DNA of 64,000 nt from Theobroma cacao (GCF_000208745.1 NC_030855.1:7202166-7266165); one strand, 5' to 3'. Counted from the first letter of the stretch, positions 1-11,290 are shown. The notes: generated from the letters alone by a model not told the origin. Program-made: numbers and translations.

Positions 1-124
1 GTTATTACTGCAACACATTAATTTCTAAAACTTTTTGTGTAAATTAGAACATGGATTAAAAACATTGTCTAGAGTTGTTACACGCCATGCATCTATAATG
101 TACATTATGTGTAAAAAATATATT

Positions 125-420
125 GAAATAACATGTGTTAGCACATGGCTTGTAATATTTTTATTGAACATGGCATGTAACATGTTGTGAACATGACGTG
201 TAACAATTTTTGAACTTGTGTGTAACATTTTTGAACATGGCGTGTAACATTGTTTGAACTTGTGTGTAACATTTTTGAACATAGCGTGTAACATTGTTTG
301 AACTTGTGTGTAACATTTTTGAACATGGCGTGTAACATTTTTTAAACATGGCGTGTAACATTTTTTGAATATGACATGTAACAATATGATTGACAAATTT
401 TAGAACATGACATGTAATGT
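125..420. repeat. Minisatellite of GTGTAACATTTTTGAACATGGC-like units
   Basis: A tandem array of 22-24 bp units, each with a core of GTGTAACA, a T-run, GAAC and ATGGC or TTGTGT. The two endings alternate, giving a dimeric unit of about 46 bp through the middle of the array. The last copies drift (TAAAC, GAATATGACAT). The minus strand stays open across the array in several frames only because the unit lacks stop codons; I do not regard those frames as genes. The array lies just upstream of the decayed MULE transposase reading frame, so it may belong to that element's subterminal region. That link is inferred from position. Confidence 0.85.
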
Positions 421-454
421 GTAAAATGATTGACAAATTTATTGTTTTCAAAAT

Positions 455-2882
455 TTTAGTGAGGTTCCAATAGTACGACTTGTGATAAGACACGGTGGTC
501 AGTGGGTGGATAGCATTTTATAAAGGTGGTGAGTCAGGAATGCATGGGGTTAGGAGTAATTTGTCGTTTGCGAGCTTGATGAAGCTAGTTGAAGATATTC
601 TTGTGGTAAACTCAGAAATTCACAAAATTGAGTTACATGCATTGATCAGTACATCCGAAGAGCTATCACATCTAATTATCAAGGACAATGAGGATGTTGC
701 ATTAATTCTGCTAGAACAGAGGAATGTTCTGGCTGTGTATGTCACCATTAAGGAATGCCAAACAAATGTTATGTCACATGAAGTAGCTATACAACATGGT
801 AATCAACTCAATCAAAATGAGATTTACAATAATTCACATATACCACAGCATTCGATTCGTAACCCACAACAATGGTAATTGACGTATGCGTAAGAGTTTG
901 TGCAGCTCAGTAGACACATGACATTTACAGAACAGTTGGCTGCACAATTCTGATCAGCATGTGCATTGAACCACTTACTTACTTTTGTCCAACAAATGTA
1001 ACAATCGGGTGAAACTGTAGAGGGTGTAATGCTATTTTCAAATGAGAATACGACACTTAAGGATAACACTGCTACATTGGAAGGGTGACACTGTGAGACT
1101 TGCATCTGATAAGGGAAATGAGGATTTGTTTCCTACTGGTGAAGATAAATTTGATGACAATTTAGATGATGGGGCTGATGAATGGCATGATGACAGTTTA
1201 AACGATGACTAGCTTTATGACAATAACATTCCAATTTGCAATAATGTTGAAGGCGAAACGAAAACTGTTAGAGGTGCTGATGTAAGAGATGTTCAGTGTG
1301 ATGACCCCAAATACAATAACCCCATCGCTGGTGAGAACAAGATTTGTTTGCCTGAGACATTGTTTGATGACAATTATCAAGAAAAGGGAAATGCAAGTAA
1401 TTCTCGTATGTGGCTAATTCCAAGTGCAGAAAGGTTATCCTTCCAAACAATTACCATTGAGGAGTTAACATATGCCAATGATCGCTTACACAAAGGAAGA
1501 ATGTTTTCCTCGAAGGTTGAGTTGAAACGAGCTTTAGACATGTTGGCTCTAAAAGAGCAGTTTAAGATAAAAGTAAAAAGTTCATGTAAAGGTCGTTTTG
1601 AGGTTGGTTGCAAGGACAAGGCATGCAAGTTCGATGTGCATGTAATGAAGTTACTTGAAAGAGAATATTGGCATGTTCGGACATTCCACAAAGTATACAC
1701 ATGTATTGTCAATGGTTTGCAAAGGCGATTTTGAACTGAGAGTGTGAAGATAATTGGTGAACTTATGTCACATAAGCTTCAGGCTAATGTAGTAGCATTG
1801 AGACTTAAAGACATAATTGGTGAGATGAGGGTTCAATGGGGATTGGAATGCTTATATGGTAAAGCTTGGCAAGTGAAGGAGTATGTAGAGAGGCTTGTTT
1901 TCAATCCCCCGAATGAGTCATTTCAACTACTACCCTCATATTTTTATATGTTGGAATAAGAAAATCTCGACACAGTCACTACAATTGGTATTGATAGGCA
2001 CAAATATTCAAATATTGTTTCTGGTTATATGGGGCTTGTATCTGGTGGTTTAAGGATGTAATGCGTCCTATAGTTGCAATTGATGCGACACATCTAAAAG
2101 GCAGGTTCAAAGGTGTTCTATTTGTCGCTGTATGTAAAGATATGAACGAGTGCATATATCCAATTGCATTTGGCATAGGCAATGTTGAGGACAAAGACTC
2201 GTGGACGTGGTTTCTTAGCAAGTTGCGTGATGCGGTTGTTTGACTTGAAAACACTATGTTCATTTCTGATTAGCATATTGGCATTAAGAAAGCAATCCAA
2301 AATGTATACCCAGAAGTGCACCACGGTTTATGTGGTTACCACTTGAAGAAAAACTTTAAAAACAAGTTATAGCGCGACGACATTTCTATGATTTTCACCT
2401 TTGCTTGAGATTGCTATAAGGTTTTTGATTTCAACAGACATATGAACCAGCTCAAGCAGATTCACGCAAGAGCCCACTCTAACCTTATGAGAATAGGCCA
2501 TGAGAGATGGGCACGTGCACGTTCACTAGCAAGGTGGTATGAACTCATGACATCCAACATTGCAAAATGTGTTAACTCATGCTTGAAGCATGCAAAACAA
2601 ATGCCAATTGTTGTTTTGATCGAGGTCATCAGAGACATGTTCTAACGTTGGTTCCATGACTAGTACGAGGAGGCCGTCAAGGTGACCATGCCTCTGAGCC
2701 CTTGGGTTGCTAAGCAATTGAGCAAACGGTTCAATGATGCACATTGCTTTGTAGTTAAACCTATCAATCGAGTGGAGTTCGAAGTTAAAAACGAGAAGAT
2801 GGACGGACTTGTAAACTTGTCCAGGAATATGTGTTCATGTTGTGAATTCCAAACAAATTTATTGTCATGCAGCCATTCCATT
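455..2882 (+). pseudogene. MULE (Mutator-like) transposase, degenerate, 5' part
   Basis: Remains of a MULE transposase gene. The N-terminal part (about 495-760) resembles the MuDR N-terminal domain (YKGGE, then the acidic KDNEDVALIL stretch). At 1460-1720 is the zinc-finger-like DNA-binding region (SKVELKRALDMLALKEQFKIKVKSSC). At 2061-2243 is the DDE transposase core, with VAIDATHLKGRFKGVLFVAVCKD and DKDSWTWFLSKL. A SWIM zinc finger (CSCCEFQ...CSH) begins near 2830. Internal stops, for example at 1210, 1731, 1957 and 2242, and several frameshifts show it is dead. The frame is cut at 2882 by a 3.1-kb LTR insertion and resumes at about 5991. MULEs are class II cut-and-paste transposons; I could not identify its terminal inverted repeats. 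Confidence 0.88.
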
Positions 2883-5800
2883 TGTCACGACCCGGAACCT
2901 CTCTCAGGCCTATGACAATCGCCGCGACGTCCCTATTGACACTCATTATCCGGAATGCCAACCGGAACCCTGCAAGGCTTACATATCAGTTTCTTTCCTT
3001 CCCTGTGAGCAATCATTGTTAAATATCGAGTTTTTAGAGAATATACACTATTTTAGATAAAAAACAATCAAAATAAAATTTTCGCCAGACAGGGGTATTT
3101 TGGTCATTTTTTCTCAAAAATTTCGAAACTGGCTAAAATGTAATACACAAGTACAAAACACATAATTCATATTCAAAATGAGTTTAAAAGTCTAAAAGCT
3201 TCATTTAAAACAAAATTACGGTTATTTAAATATAATAAGAAAATAAAAGAAATATTAAGGGAAATATTCTATTTTCTTATAAAACAATATTTATAGAGTT
3301 ATACGTGAATAATTTTTATAGCTTAAAAGCTAAATAAATTTATACATACTGAAATACAGTATGCCAAAATATTTAATTTAATTTACAATAACAAGAAGGC
3401 CCCCGAATAAACAAAAGTAAAGAGGACTGTGAACCTACGGTTTGAAAAATGCAGATCCAATGGTAGTCCTCGATGAGATCAGCTATCTATAGTTTATACT
3501 GAACCTGAAATGGGTGGAAAGGAGTTGGGTGAGATTTTGCAATCCTAATGAGTAAACAGACATTATCATAAATATCTAAAGGTGAGTAAAATGGAGGCAA
3601 GTTTAAACAACAAATTTCAACCCATTTCATAATGTTTCTAATTTATTTCTTAAACCATAAAATATTTGTAATTTACCAAAACAGTTGTTAAGGCTTATGT
3701 CTTTTATTAAAACAAGGCTCAAGCCAAAACTAATCCTCAGGGATACCTTGGCCGAGGCATCTAACCGAATCCCCCAAGGGTGTTAAAATATTCACACGTG
3801 AAACACATTTTTATTTTTAAAACAAGTCGTCCCTTGACGTTGGCCGAGTTACACATTCACGCGGGGGTTCGACGTGGAGTGAGCTCTAATACTACCCCGA
3901 GAGTTACCCTCCTCGCCTCTACAACCGGAGTAACTATATAACTGGGTTTACCGTGCCCCTCTAATAGGCAGTCTACGGAAACCCGTCACTGCAGTGACTA
4001 ACCCACCAATTTTAATAAAATTTCGATAGTATAACGTGGCTTGTATTTATTTATCCAGCCTGTATAGTAAAAACAACTTACATAAATTTCCCAATGCACT
4101 CACAAAATATAGCCACATATACTCATTTCTCATAAGCCATTCCTAGGAAAATATATATTTTTCAAGTCAATTTGCAGCCTCCAATTACTCAATTTCATAA
4201 TCAATACAATATATTTTTATTTGTCACATTTATTCCTAAAATATCAAAGATCTCGTTTTAATCTCGTTTTCATTTCATAAAATACATAAAGGGCATTTAA
4301 AAATAAACTCTAGATAATTTACAATAATAATAAGTTTACTCACCATTTGTACAAACTAAAAGCTTTCTAAGCGCCCCGATCACTACTCGTCAGGTACGAT
4401 TTTTTTGCTTTTTCCGGAAGGCTCTCCTCCTAGACACATTACAAAAATTTACACAATTCATCACATTGATGCTAAATCACTATGTAATTAACTTAAATCC
4501 TATACTAATGCATGGTATGAAATGCAATAGCCAAAAATGGCTTAAACGCGGTATTAACCTATTTTTGGCACTTTACCCGATAAATTGGTAACACGCTCCA
4601 TTTTAGCTCTAAATTGTTCCATTCTCTCTCCAACATTTCTAACCATTAATTATCAGCCAATATTCCTCTAAAATCACCAAAATCAGCTCACTCCCTTCCT
4701 TGGAAAATTCGGCCAAAAATGGGACATTAACTCGGTTAATTTTCTACTTTGTTTTTCTATCACGTTTAATCGTTTTTCATCATTTTCTCTTCATTTTCCT
4801 TAGAATAAAATCAATTCATCATCATTGTACAGCATTGAGCATCCAGCCAAGAGTGGGTATTGTGAAAATTTAATGATTTCTTGCCCAATTTAATTTCTAA
4901 ACACATTTAACTAACTAAAACTATCAATTTAACTAAAAATCAAAACCTAAAAATTTCAATTTCTCTCCCCTAGAATTTCGTCCAGCCCTTGATATCACTT
5001 TTTGATCTCTCTCCTCAAGCATGCTAAATGGAAATAAAGGCATAGGAAAGGTAGAAATCAAGCTAAAATCGAAAAATCTTACCGTTAGACGCGTAAACGG
5101 TCGAAAACCGCGAATTTCCCTTTGAATTTTCTTGTTTCTCTTTGGTTTTTCTTTTTTTCTTCCTTTCCTCTCTATTTTCTCTCTTGTTCTCCCTTATGGC
5201 CGGCCAGCACTTAAAATGGGGTTTAAATGGGCTGACTTTTCATTAAAATAATATTATTTCATTAAAAAAATGCCACGTGTCACTTTCCCATTGGCCCATT
5301 TTTAAAATTTCATCCATTTGTTTCCAAATTTTCACCATACAGTTGTCCCACATATCCATAGCTTAGATAAAATTCTCAGACTTATCCAAAGTCTCGGTGG
5401 AGTAATTTTTGAAATTTACACTTTTACCCCCGTAAAAGTGAAAAATTACATTTTTGCCCAAAAAACTGAAAAACTGCCCATAGACATATTTTCATCCCTT
5501 ATACTCATACCATTCTCCAATTGGTCAAATTTGATCTAAATTCTCTCAAAATCTCAAATTTTGTCTACGGATTTTAAAATTACGATTTTGCCCCTACACT
5601 CCAGAAATCACCAGAATTAAACTTTTTCACTTCCTATCATTAAATTATACTCCAAATAGTTAATCTTGGTCAAAAATTTCACTCCATGATCAAATTATTA
5701 TCTTAGGTGGCAAAATGACGATTTTGCCCATAAACATCCAAAATTTCAATTTTACCCCAAATGAACCCTCGAACTCCGAACAATCATTTTTAGTCATTCC

Positions 5801-5985
5801 TTGACTATAAAATATTAAATTTCATCATAAAATTCCTATTTGAACTAGTTCGAGGTTAAATCAACTCAAGTGTACCGTTAGGTACGATATCGGGTTTCGT
5901 CTTTTCTTAGGTTCTTTCCTAGCATAATAACATGCTACTCAGTGCATGTATGTCATGACATGTATTTATAAGGTCGGGTTTTACA
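2883..5985 (-). mobile_element. Solo LTR, 3.1 kb, inserted in the MULE transposase
   Basis: A 3103-bp block starting TGTCACGACCC and ending GGTCGGGTTTTACA, flanked on both sides by the 5-bp direct repeat CCATT (2878-2882 and 5986-5990). TG...CA ends plus a 5-bp target duplication are the signature of an LTR retrotransposon. No gag, protease, reverse transcriptase or integrase frame is visible inside and no internal pair of LTRs was noticed, so a solo LTR left by recombination is the simplest reading. The block at 31606-34590 is a diverged homologue in the opposite orientation. The strand is set by the inferred LTR sense (TGTAAAACCCGACCTTATAAA at its start). Repeated segments matching AGGGGTATTTTGGTCATTTT-type motifs occur inside. 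A non-autonomous element without internal coding sequence is the alternative. Confidence 0.85.
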
Positions 5986-6546
5986 CCATTGAGGCAATAA
6001 CTTCAGGATATCTTTATTTCTTATTTGAACCCTAATTGACATAACATTTACATTGTGCTTGAACATTGAGTTCATTATATTTTTCAGTAAATGCAAACGT
6101 GAAGTCGTTGAATTTTGCACTGACTACTACAAGACAATCGTTTTGGTGGAGGGTTATACGGGGTTCATTCGCTCGGTAAGGCATCCTAGTGAGTGGGACA
6201 TCCCCCTTCATATGAAACAAATTGTCGTCTTGCCACCACCTTGGCGAGGCCAAGCGGGAAGACTTAAGAGGAAAAGGATTCCATTAGCTGGTGAAGGTAG
6301 TCAAGCTTAGAGATGTTCGCAATGCAAGCGGTACAGGCATAATAGAAAGAATTGTCCATCCCCATTTGCAGTTCCATCCATAAATCCAACACCATATCCA
6401 AGTCAATCAGTGCTTCCACAAGTGCGACGACCAAAAACATGTTCAACTTGCAAACAAACCGACCAGGCACGCAACACCTGTCCAATACGAAGGACAATGT
6501 CTGAAAACGTAAGGTGTCTTGTAGATGAAGACAGCTTGTTAGCCTA
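5986..6546 (+). pseudogene. MULE transposase, degenerate, 3' part
   Basis: The continuation of the MULE frame after the LTR insertion. It completes the SWIM region (SKCKREVVEFCTDYYKT), then has the conserved C-terminal stretch around RHPSEWDIPLHMKQIVVLPPPWRGQAGR typical of MULE proteins. A CCHC zinc knuckle follows (RCSQCKRYRHNRKNCP, 6312-6359), then a second Cys-rich stretch (TCSTCKQTDQARNTCP). An in-frame TAG lies between the basic region and the knuckle near 6308, so this part is also broken. The last in-frame stop is at about 6545. The first few bases after the insertion are the duplicated target CCATT. Confidence 0.85.
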
Positions 6547-6737
6547 ACTAAATGTGTGAGCCATGTGCAATATCTTTCTCACAATTTCCTTTTGCAGTTT
6601 CTTACATTCATTCATATTTTGTGTTTGTTAGTTTCCTCTTGTAGATGAGTCTTTATTTTTTTTTATTTTGTAGATATATTATTTGATTATTCATTTTGTC
6701 CCTAGTTTTGATCAGTGAATAGAAAATGGTTAAAAAA
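6547..6737. other. MULE 3' flank, no gene seen
   Basis: T-rich sequence following the MULE coding remnant, probably its 3' untranslated or terminal region. I could not find a terminal inverted repeat matching the 5' side. Confidence 0.4.
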
Positions 6738-7145
6738 CCTACCAAGTCCCTATACTCTTCAATTTTGTTCAATTTAGTCTCTATACTCAAAATCAAAGCA
6801 ATTTAGTTTTTTTATTTTGGCAATTGCGTCAATTTAGTCCCTCTCCCTAACAACATCCAATTTTTCGTTAAAAGATGACATCATCACTAACATCAGCATT
6901 GACGTGTCACTTTTTTATGATGTGACCTTAGGATGACGATGTGGCATGCCATGTGGCACCAAGTGATGATGTAGCAATGCCACATGGCAATCCTAACATG
7001 GCACTGACAATTCAGTGCCACGTGACAGATAAAAAAATTTCTAAAAAAAAAAATCTGCCACATCATAGGGATAAAAGTGAACAAAAATATATAGTACATG
7101 GATTAAATTGAACAAAATTGAAATATTGAGGGACTAAATTGAAAA
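6738..7145. mobile_element. MITE with AGTCCCTATACTC / GAGGGACT-type inverted ends
   Basis: A segment of about 400 bp whose left end (AAGTCCCTATACTCTTCAAT, then TTTGTTCAATTTAG) is the near reverse complement of its right end (GAACAAAATTGAAATATTGA, then GGGACTAAATT). The inverted repeat is imperfect and runs for roughly 60 bp. The middle is rich in GCCACATGGCA / GATGTGGCATGCCA palindromes. There is no coding capacity. Plants carry many high-copy elements with this GGGACTAAATTGAA-type end. The exact borders and target duplication were not resolved. Confidence 0.65.
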
Positions 7146-7210
7146 AAATATTTGAAAAATATAAATCTTCAAGTAGATTATTGATATGCTTATTAATAAG
7201 CCAAATATTT

Positions 7211-7304
7211 AAGTGTAAAGGATTTATGGTGTTAAAAATATATATAAATATTTTTTTAAGTGTAAAGGATTTATGGTGTTAAAAATATATATAAATATTT
7301 TTTT
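7211..7304. repeat. Perfect 47-bp tandem duplication
   Basis: The 47-bp unit at 7211-7257, beginning AAGTGTAAAGGATTTATGGT, is repeated without a mismatch at 7258-7304. Perfect identity in otherwise drifting AT-rich DNA indicates a recent slippage or unequal-exchange event. Confidence 0.9.
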
Positions 7305-7357
7305 ACTTGATTATTTGATTCTAGAATATGTAAATTAATTTATCTTTTTTACAAAAA

Positions 7358-8217
7358 TTAAGTTTGAATTCTCTTTCTATAAAAAAAATTTGAAAAACTT
7401 TCATACTTGAAGTCAAATTTAGATGAATAACTTGTATTATGTCAAAATAAAATAATATAAAATGACTAAATAAATTCTTGTTTCTTCTTTTTATAATAGT
7501 ATAAAAATTTAAAATTTATTTAACTTAGTTTTTAACTTGAGCTAAAGTCAAATAAGCAAAATATGTTGATTTAGTTTTTTCTTTTAAAAAAATGAAAAAC
7601 ATATATATAAAAGTAATTCTTCATTCTGACAAACCTCTTATTACAATCATAAAATCTGAGTTCCACCATTCCAATTATTTATTTATTTTGTTTAATATTT
7701 TAAGTTATATTTTTAAGTTGAAATTTCCTAAATTAAAGACTGTATTTATGGTTGATAAAGTTAAATATAATTGTAAATATTTGCTCCATCTTATTTTGTT
7801 AATAAATTTTTTGTAGATCCAAATTAATAATTTAAATTTAAATTTAGCAGAATTTGATTGTGGTATTTGAATTTAAATAAAATCGTTTTATAAGAAATTT
7901 TGAGTAAATTTAAATAAAAGGTAAATTGGGTAAGAGTTGAATAATTTCAAAAGAATGTATATTTGTAAATTGTGAAAGTTGTAACTAAATCAATATATTT
8001 TGCTAATTTAAGCAAATTTAAATCAAAGGTAAATTGGGTAAGAGTTAAATAATTTCAAAAGAATATATATTTGTAAATTGTGAAAGTTGTAACCAAATCA
8101 ACATATTTAGTCATTTTATATTATTTTATTTTAACATAATACAAGTTATTCATCTAAATTTGACTTCAAGTATGAAATATTTTCAATTTTTTTTATAGAA
8201 GGAGAATTCAAACTTAA
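7358..8217. mobile_element. Foldback element with about 110-bp inverted arms
   Basis: The left arm at 7358-7472, beginning TTAAGTTTGAATTCTCTTTC, is reverse-complementary with very few mismatches to the right arm at 8106-8217. The homology appears to resume further in: AAATATGTTGATTTAG near 7560 pairs with CAAATCAACATATTT near 8095, so the left arm carries an extra segment of roughly 90 bp or the right arm lost one. Between the arms is about 630 bp of AT-rich non-coding sequence including a direct duplication. It is most likely a foldback or MITE-type DNA element. A long hairpin transcript that could be processed to small RNAs is possible but unproven. Confidence 0.75.
7904..8105. repeat. 109-bp direct duplication inside the foldback
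   Basis: Two copies with a period of 109 bp share GGTAAATTGGGTAAGAGTT (7920 and 8029) and the following AATAATTTCAAAAGAAT...GTGAAAGTTGTAAC. They differ at a handful of positions, so this duplication is older than the one at 7211-7304. Confidence 0.85.
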
Positions 8218-8327
8218 TAAGAAAGTTCCAAAATGACGTAATGTTTATGAAAAGAAAGGAAAAAAGAAAGAAAGAAAAAGCGTGAAGAAAAGTAAAAAAG
8301 AAATTCAAGTGCGGCATTAATGTAAGC

Positions 8328-8400
8328 GTATAGGTGTGAGGGTAAAGACACTGGTTTCTTTGTTCGAGGACTTGGGTTTGGGTTTGAACCTCAACAAGTG
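8328..8400 (+). repeat. Possible tRNA-derived (SINE-like) remnant
   Basis: The stretch ends in GGGTTTGAACCTC, close to the pol III B-box consensus GGTTCGANNCC, and has a GTGAGGGTAAAGACACTGG segment about 40 bp upstream at A-box spacing. No cloverleaf can be drawn convincingly and there is no clear A-tail, so I do not call it a tRNA gene. Chance resemblance is quite possible. Confidence 0.25.
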
Positions 8401-8409
8401 CATCTTTTG

Positions 8410-8600
8410 AAAAGTAAATTGCCACGTGTCAACGTCTAGAGTGCCACGTGGTAGGCTCGTGGTGTGCCACGAGGTACTTCAAACCATAAGTGTGATGTCA
8501 GCAATCAATGTCATTTGAACCCATAAAAGCCACGTCAACAATCCATTCCAAAAGTGTATGTGGCAGTGCCCCGTTATCATGATGGTGACGTGGCAATGCC
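8410..8600. other. CCACGTGG-rich spacer before the minisatellite
   Basis: Several GTGCCACGTGG, GTGTGCCACGAGG and GACGTGGCAATGCCACATC motifs, many of them palindromic, precede the array at 8.6-9.2 kb and share its GTGCCAC/GACACG flavour. No gene is seen. Confidence 0.5.
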
Positions 8601-9215
8601 ACATCAGTCACATGCTCTAATTGTTAGATGTCCATGACATCTTGTGGTGACACGCTGAGTGGTAGCAGAATTATAAGGTGACACGCTGAGTGGTTGCAGT
8701 ATTGTGGGGTGACACGCCATGCCCTAGTTGTTAGATATCGATGACATCTTGTGGTGACACGCTTAATGGTAACAAATTTATAAGGTGACATGCTAAATTG
8801 TTGCAGTATTGTGGGGTTACACGCCACACCTAAATTATTAGATGTCGATGGTATCTTGTGGTGACACGCTGAGTGGTAGTAGAATTATGAGGTGACACAT
8901 TGATTGGTAGTAGAATTATGAGGTGACATGTTGAGTTGGTGCAGCATTGTGGGGTGACACGCCATGCCCCAATTGTTAGATGTCAATGACATCTTGTGGT
9001 AACACGTTGAGTGGTAGCAGAATTATGGGATGACACGCTGAGTTGTTACAATATTATGGGGTGACACACTGAGTTATTGCAGTATTGTGGTGTGACACAC
9101 CACGCCCCAATTGTTAGATGTCGATGACATCTTGTGGTGACATGTTGAGTGTTAATAGAATTATGAGGTGACACGTCACGTGGTTGTAGTATTATGGGGT
9201 GACACACCACGCTTA
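8600..9215. repeat. Higher-order minisatellite with GGTGACACGCTGAGTGGT core
   Basis: Sub-units of about 35 bp (GGTGACACGCTGAGTGG, then TAGCAGAATTATGA or TTGCAGTATTGTGG) are grouped into larger units. Each larger unit is punctuated by GCCATGCCCCAATTGTTAGA plus TGTCGATGACATCTTGTGG. The punctuating block recurs near 8620, 8717, 8835, 8970 and 9110, so the larger period grows from about 100 to about 140 bp as one or two more sub-units are included. GATGTCGATGACATC is itself an imperfect palindrome. There is no open frame across it. I cannot assign the array to a known family. Confidence 0.85.
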
Positions 9216-9992
9216 CTTTCTATGGCAGTGTTGGTAGTGCTGAACAATGCTGTAGCGTTGGGAGCTTGGTGCTACAATGTTGGAGCTTCTATTTGTTGAG
9301 GGGTTTATGCTGAAAGGGACAGCTACTATAGTCAAGCTACTTCTAACGCATATTTTAACCATGCTTGAATCAGAACTATGTAAAGTGATAAACATGAAAG
9401 TTATAGTCCTTCCTCTTAGCTTTCCAATTGTATAAGAATCACATTGATTGGAGTTTTGTAGCTTGTTAGATGTCATTTATAGCTTGTTGTGACTCGCCAT
9501 CAGTAAAAAACCCGCAAGTTGAAGGTAAAACAACCAATTAATTTAATTTACATCAGCTTCTGATCATTATGCGCACTGTGTTTGAATTGAAAAACTAATG
9601 TCTAAACTGTACAAATATAATTAAAATTAATAAAATTAATTGTATCTACAAAAAAATCTACATACAACTCCGCATATGTTCATGGAGCAGGTGTTTAGGG
9701 TTCACTCTCACAACTATTGTTAAAAATTTTCAGAGCGTATTGGTGATGCATATTACCAATCATATTCTACTTAACTCTGATCGGTTCTGATTGCAACATA
9801 TCGTCAATGTACCCTATGGTGAACATACCACAGCTAACACTATCATTATGACGATGCACTAATGCTTTTGGCAAATGAATTTCCAATGGCATCGATGTTG
9901 AATCTCGTGTATTCTGTCATGTTTTGTTGAAATAACCAAATTAGTGACAGATGATTGGCATCATTGTCATAAGGGATGTCATTTGAGCCACA
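9216..9992. other. Non-coding, possible LTR debris
   Basis: No supportable gene. The part around 9370-9440 (AAACATGAAAGTTATAGTCC...AGCTTTCCAATTGTATAAGA) resembles a sentence-like motif also found in the LTRs near 35590, 38950 and 46100 (an ACAACTTTTATGT or ACTTTCATGTTTA phrase next to AGCTAAGAGAT). It may therefore be an old LTR fragment. The remainder is AT-rich without structure I could resolve. Confidence 0.35.
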
Positions 9993-10990
9993 CTGTCAAG
10001 ACCCAAATTCTAGGCCATGATCGGCGCATGGGCCCAATGGACATAGCCCACTAAGCCCAAGCAAGCCTATCTATCTGACCTGTTCATCATTTCCATCAAA
10101 AGTTGCTAAGGTTATATTTCATAATTCCAATCCAAAATAATGCTTACCATTGCCATCTCATAATGGCATTACCAATCAAAATATACATACATTGTCTAAA
10201 ACATATATCTTAATAATTTACATCGAGTTTGTCTATACACAACAAAGGGGTACTCGACTTCCAGCGGAGAGACCCCGGGAGAAAGAACAGCTATTGAATG
10301 CCGAGATACCTACCAAGGAGACGAATCTACGAGGACACCTCGACCTAGTTACCGACTGCCTCTTGATCTAAAAACATGAAGTTGAAAACAATGAGTATAA
10401 ACCTAGTGAGTGAACAAAAGAAGGGAACAAGCTATCGATAAGAAAAGTTAAGAAATGATAAAGCACTTATTTTCAAAAAATAATACAATTTAGTTTAATT
10501 CTTATTAAAAGCCCTCATTAAACCCTTAATTGGTTAATCACTTGATGATAAAGGATCCATACATAACAAAGAATTTGAAAAGTGAAAACTTTAATAGCAT
10601 TCAAGCGAGTCAAGTGAATTTTCGCTACAGCAGAATTTGGGCTCAAATTATCAGCTGGCCGAGGGTTTTTCTCTAAAACCCCTCATTTCAAACTTAATTA
10701 AATAAATTCCTTAATATTGGGAGTCCATGATCAACTATGGTGCTAAAGAAATGGAAAATGGGGTAGCAACCAAACAGGATAGCAAACAAAACAGAATGTT
10801 TCTCGTTGCAGCATATCCAAAAACACTTTATATTTAAGAGCTAAAAAATTTTTTTCCCTTAATTTTATATATATATATAAACCACCCCTCTTACCACCTT
10901 AGCTCCACCAATGATTGAAAAAGGGTTGCCAACAAACAGCCCAGACAACGCGTCACCAATATAAAATCAAGGTCATTAAAAGCACCAATA
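9993..10990 (-). mobile_element. Truncated LTR, related to the TGTCACGACCC family
   Basis: Begins TGTCAAGACCCAAATTCTAG, the same kind of terminus as the solo LTR at 2883. It contains the GC-richer block around 10240-10380 (CCCGGGAGAAAGAAC, GAGGACACCTCGACC) that such LTRs often carry. I could not find a matching TGTAAAAC-type far end or a target duplication, so the right border is approximate and the element is probably truncated. No protein is encoded; the 73-residue frame at 10150 is not convincing. Confidence 0.45.
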
Positions 10991-11039
10991 TATAAACCTA
11001 AACATAGCATGGAGCATATCAGCAGCATTTTTCCATTTA

Positions 11040-11290
11040 CATCTAACCAGAATCAAACCCAAACTATCAACAGAGTGCTGTGTGTCACCCCTTTCTTGGC
11101 AAGTTGATCGACACAATAGTTGTCTTCACGGGAGACATGTTTGAATGTAACATGTCTTATAGCTTCACATGAAAAATCAATGCGTTGGAACAATTTCCAG
11201 CATTTCTATGAGCTCTTTGAATGGTTTTAAATTCATGAGATTGCAGTCATAGAGAGTCTGACTCTATAATCAGATGTTTGTGGCCTATCC
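11040..11290 (-). pseudogene. RNase H-like domain fragment (RVT_3 type)
   Basis: Read on the minus strand, this stretch gives a conserved end of the plant reverse-transcriptase-associated RNase H-like fold: a segment like HVSREDNYCVDQLAKKGVTHS at about 11140-11080, preceded after frame shifts by a recognisable ESDSL-type segment near 11265. This domain is found at the C-terminus of plant LINE-type elements and in many dead fragments. The frame is broken more than once and the reverse transcriptase itself was not found nearby. Confidence 0.6.

Noticed and set aside
25..493. Three overlapping minus-strand frames of 66-123 residues
   Set aside because: They are translations of the minisatellite in different frames (repeating MLHAMFKNVTHKF-like units) with no independent support.
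8328..8400. tRNA gene
   Set aside because: A B-box-like sequence is present but no cloverleaf, anticodon arm or terminator could be drawn; listed only as a possible SINE remnant.
10150..10371. 73-residue plus-strand frame
   Set aside because: It lies inside LTR-like DNA and has no recognisable motif.
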